In this document: positions 20,160 through 20,222 of the stretch, in pieces
How positions within the stretch are numbered: position 1 is the stretch's first letter
How the letters are laid out: each line of letters starts with the position of its first letter
Assembly (NCBI GenBank): GCA_004151065.3
Contig: NWUY0300033164.1
Location: forward strand, 1 to 20,222
Length of the DNA stretch: 20,222 nt
Direction: 5' to 3'
Origin: Larix sibirica
Taxonomy: Eukaryota > Streptophyta > Pinopsida > Pinales > Pinaceae
The notes under the pieces: generated by a model
Told to the model about the DNA's origin: nothing
What the model saw: the letters and a program-made list of their open reading frames with translations, nothing else
The model's database searches: none
Made by a program: the position numbers and the translations under genes

Positions 20160-20222
20160 TGTAATGTCCCTTTTAAGAAATTTTATTCAAATGACCATTT
20201 TTTCACTTTTTTCCCTATTTCG
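20160..20222 (+). mobile_element. Possible start of a further LTR, cut by the window end
   Basis: TGTAATGTCCC is the same terminal motif as the retroelement in the two units, but the following sequence differs (TTTTAAGAAATTTT), so this would be another family. Only 63 bases are visible. Confidence 0.4.

Noticed and set aside
7618-20222. CRISPR-like or phage-like repeat structure
   Set aside because: The repetition is a single long duplication with transposon content. No short regular repeats with spacers and no prokaryotic genes are present.

Overview
This window looks like nuclear DNA of a land plant with a large, transposon-rich genome. It is AT-rich with no intact gene, no operon structure, decayed coding relics with GT-AG introns, and several transposable-element remnants. 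The LTR termini (TGTAATGTCCC, TGTAATACCCC) and the protein family in the first 2 kb remind me of conifers and other non-flowering land plants. That placement is inference from memory, not proof.

Layout. 1-1944: a broken plus-strand copy of a large transposase-like plant protein, with at least one recognisable intron, in-frame stops and frameshifts. 1945-3718: non-genic, with an iterated TTAGTCA motif, a purine-rich strand carrying short unrecognised coding-like frames, and simple repeats. 3719-3934: a minus-strand tRNA-derived SINE-like element with A and B boxes, an A-rich tail and 11-bp target duplications. 3946-5610: nothing recognisable. 5611-6345: first copy (R1) of a dispersed repeat. 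6346-7617: AT-rich, with hairpins and a weak LTR/primer-site remnant.

From 7618 to the end the window is dominated by one unit of about 6.2 kb present twice (7618-13844 and 13846-about 20015). The copies are separated by a single undetermined base at 13845 and are nearly identical for about 6 kb. Each holds a minus-strand LTR-retrotransposon-like element with a 5' LTR, a tRNA-Met-type primer site, a gag-like relic, no recognisable pol, a polypurine tract and a shortened 3' LTR. Each element is followed by a further copy of the repeat (R2, R3). The two LTRs of one element differ by roughly a fifth, while the two copies of the whole unit are almost the same. The insertion is therefore old, and the duplication is either very recent or an assembly artefact.

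No genes here work together in a pathway. The interest lies in transposon biology, one decayed protein family and the unresolved duplication. I found no convincing new biological system.
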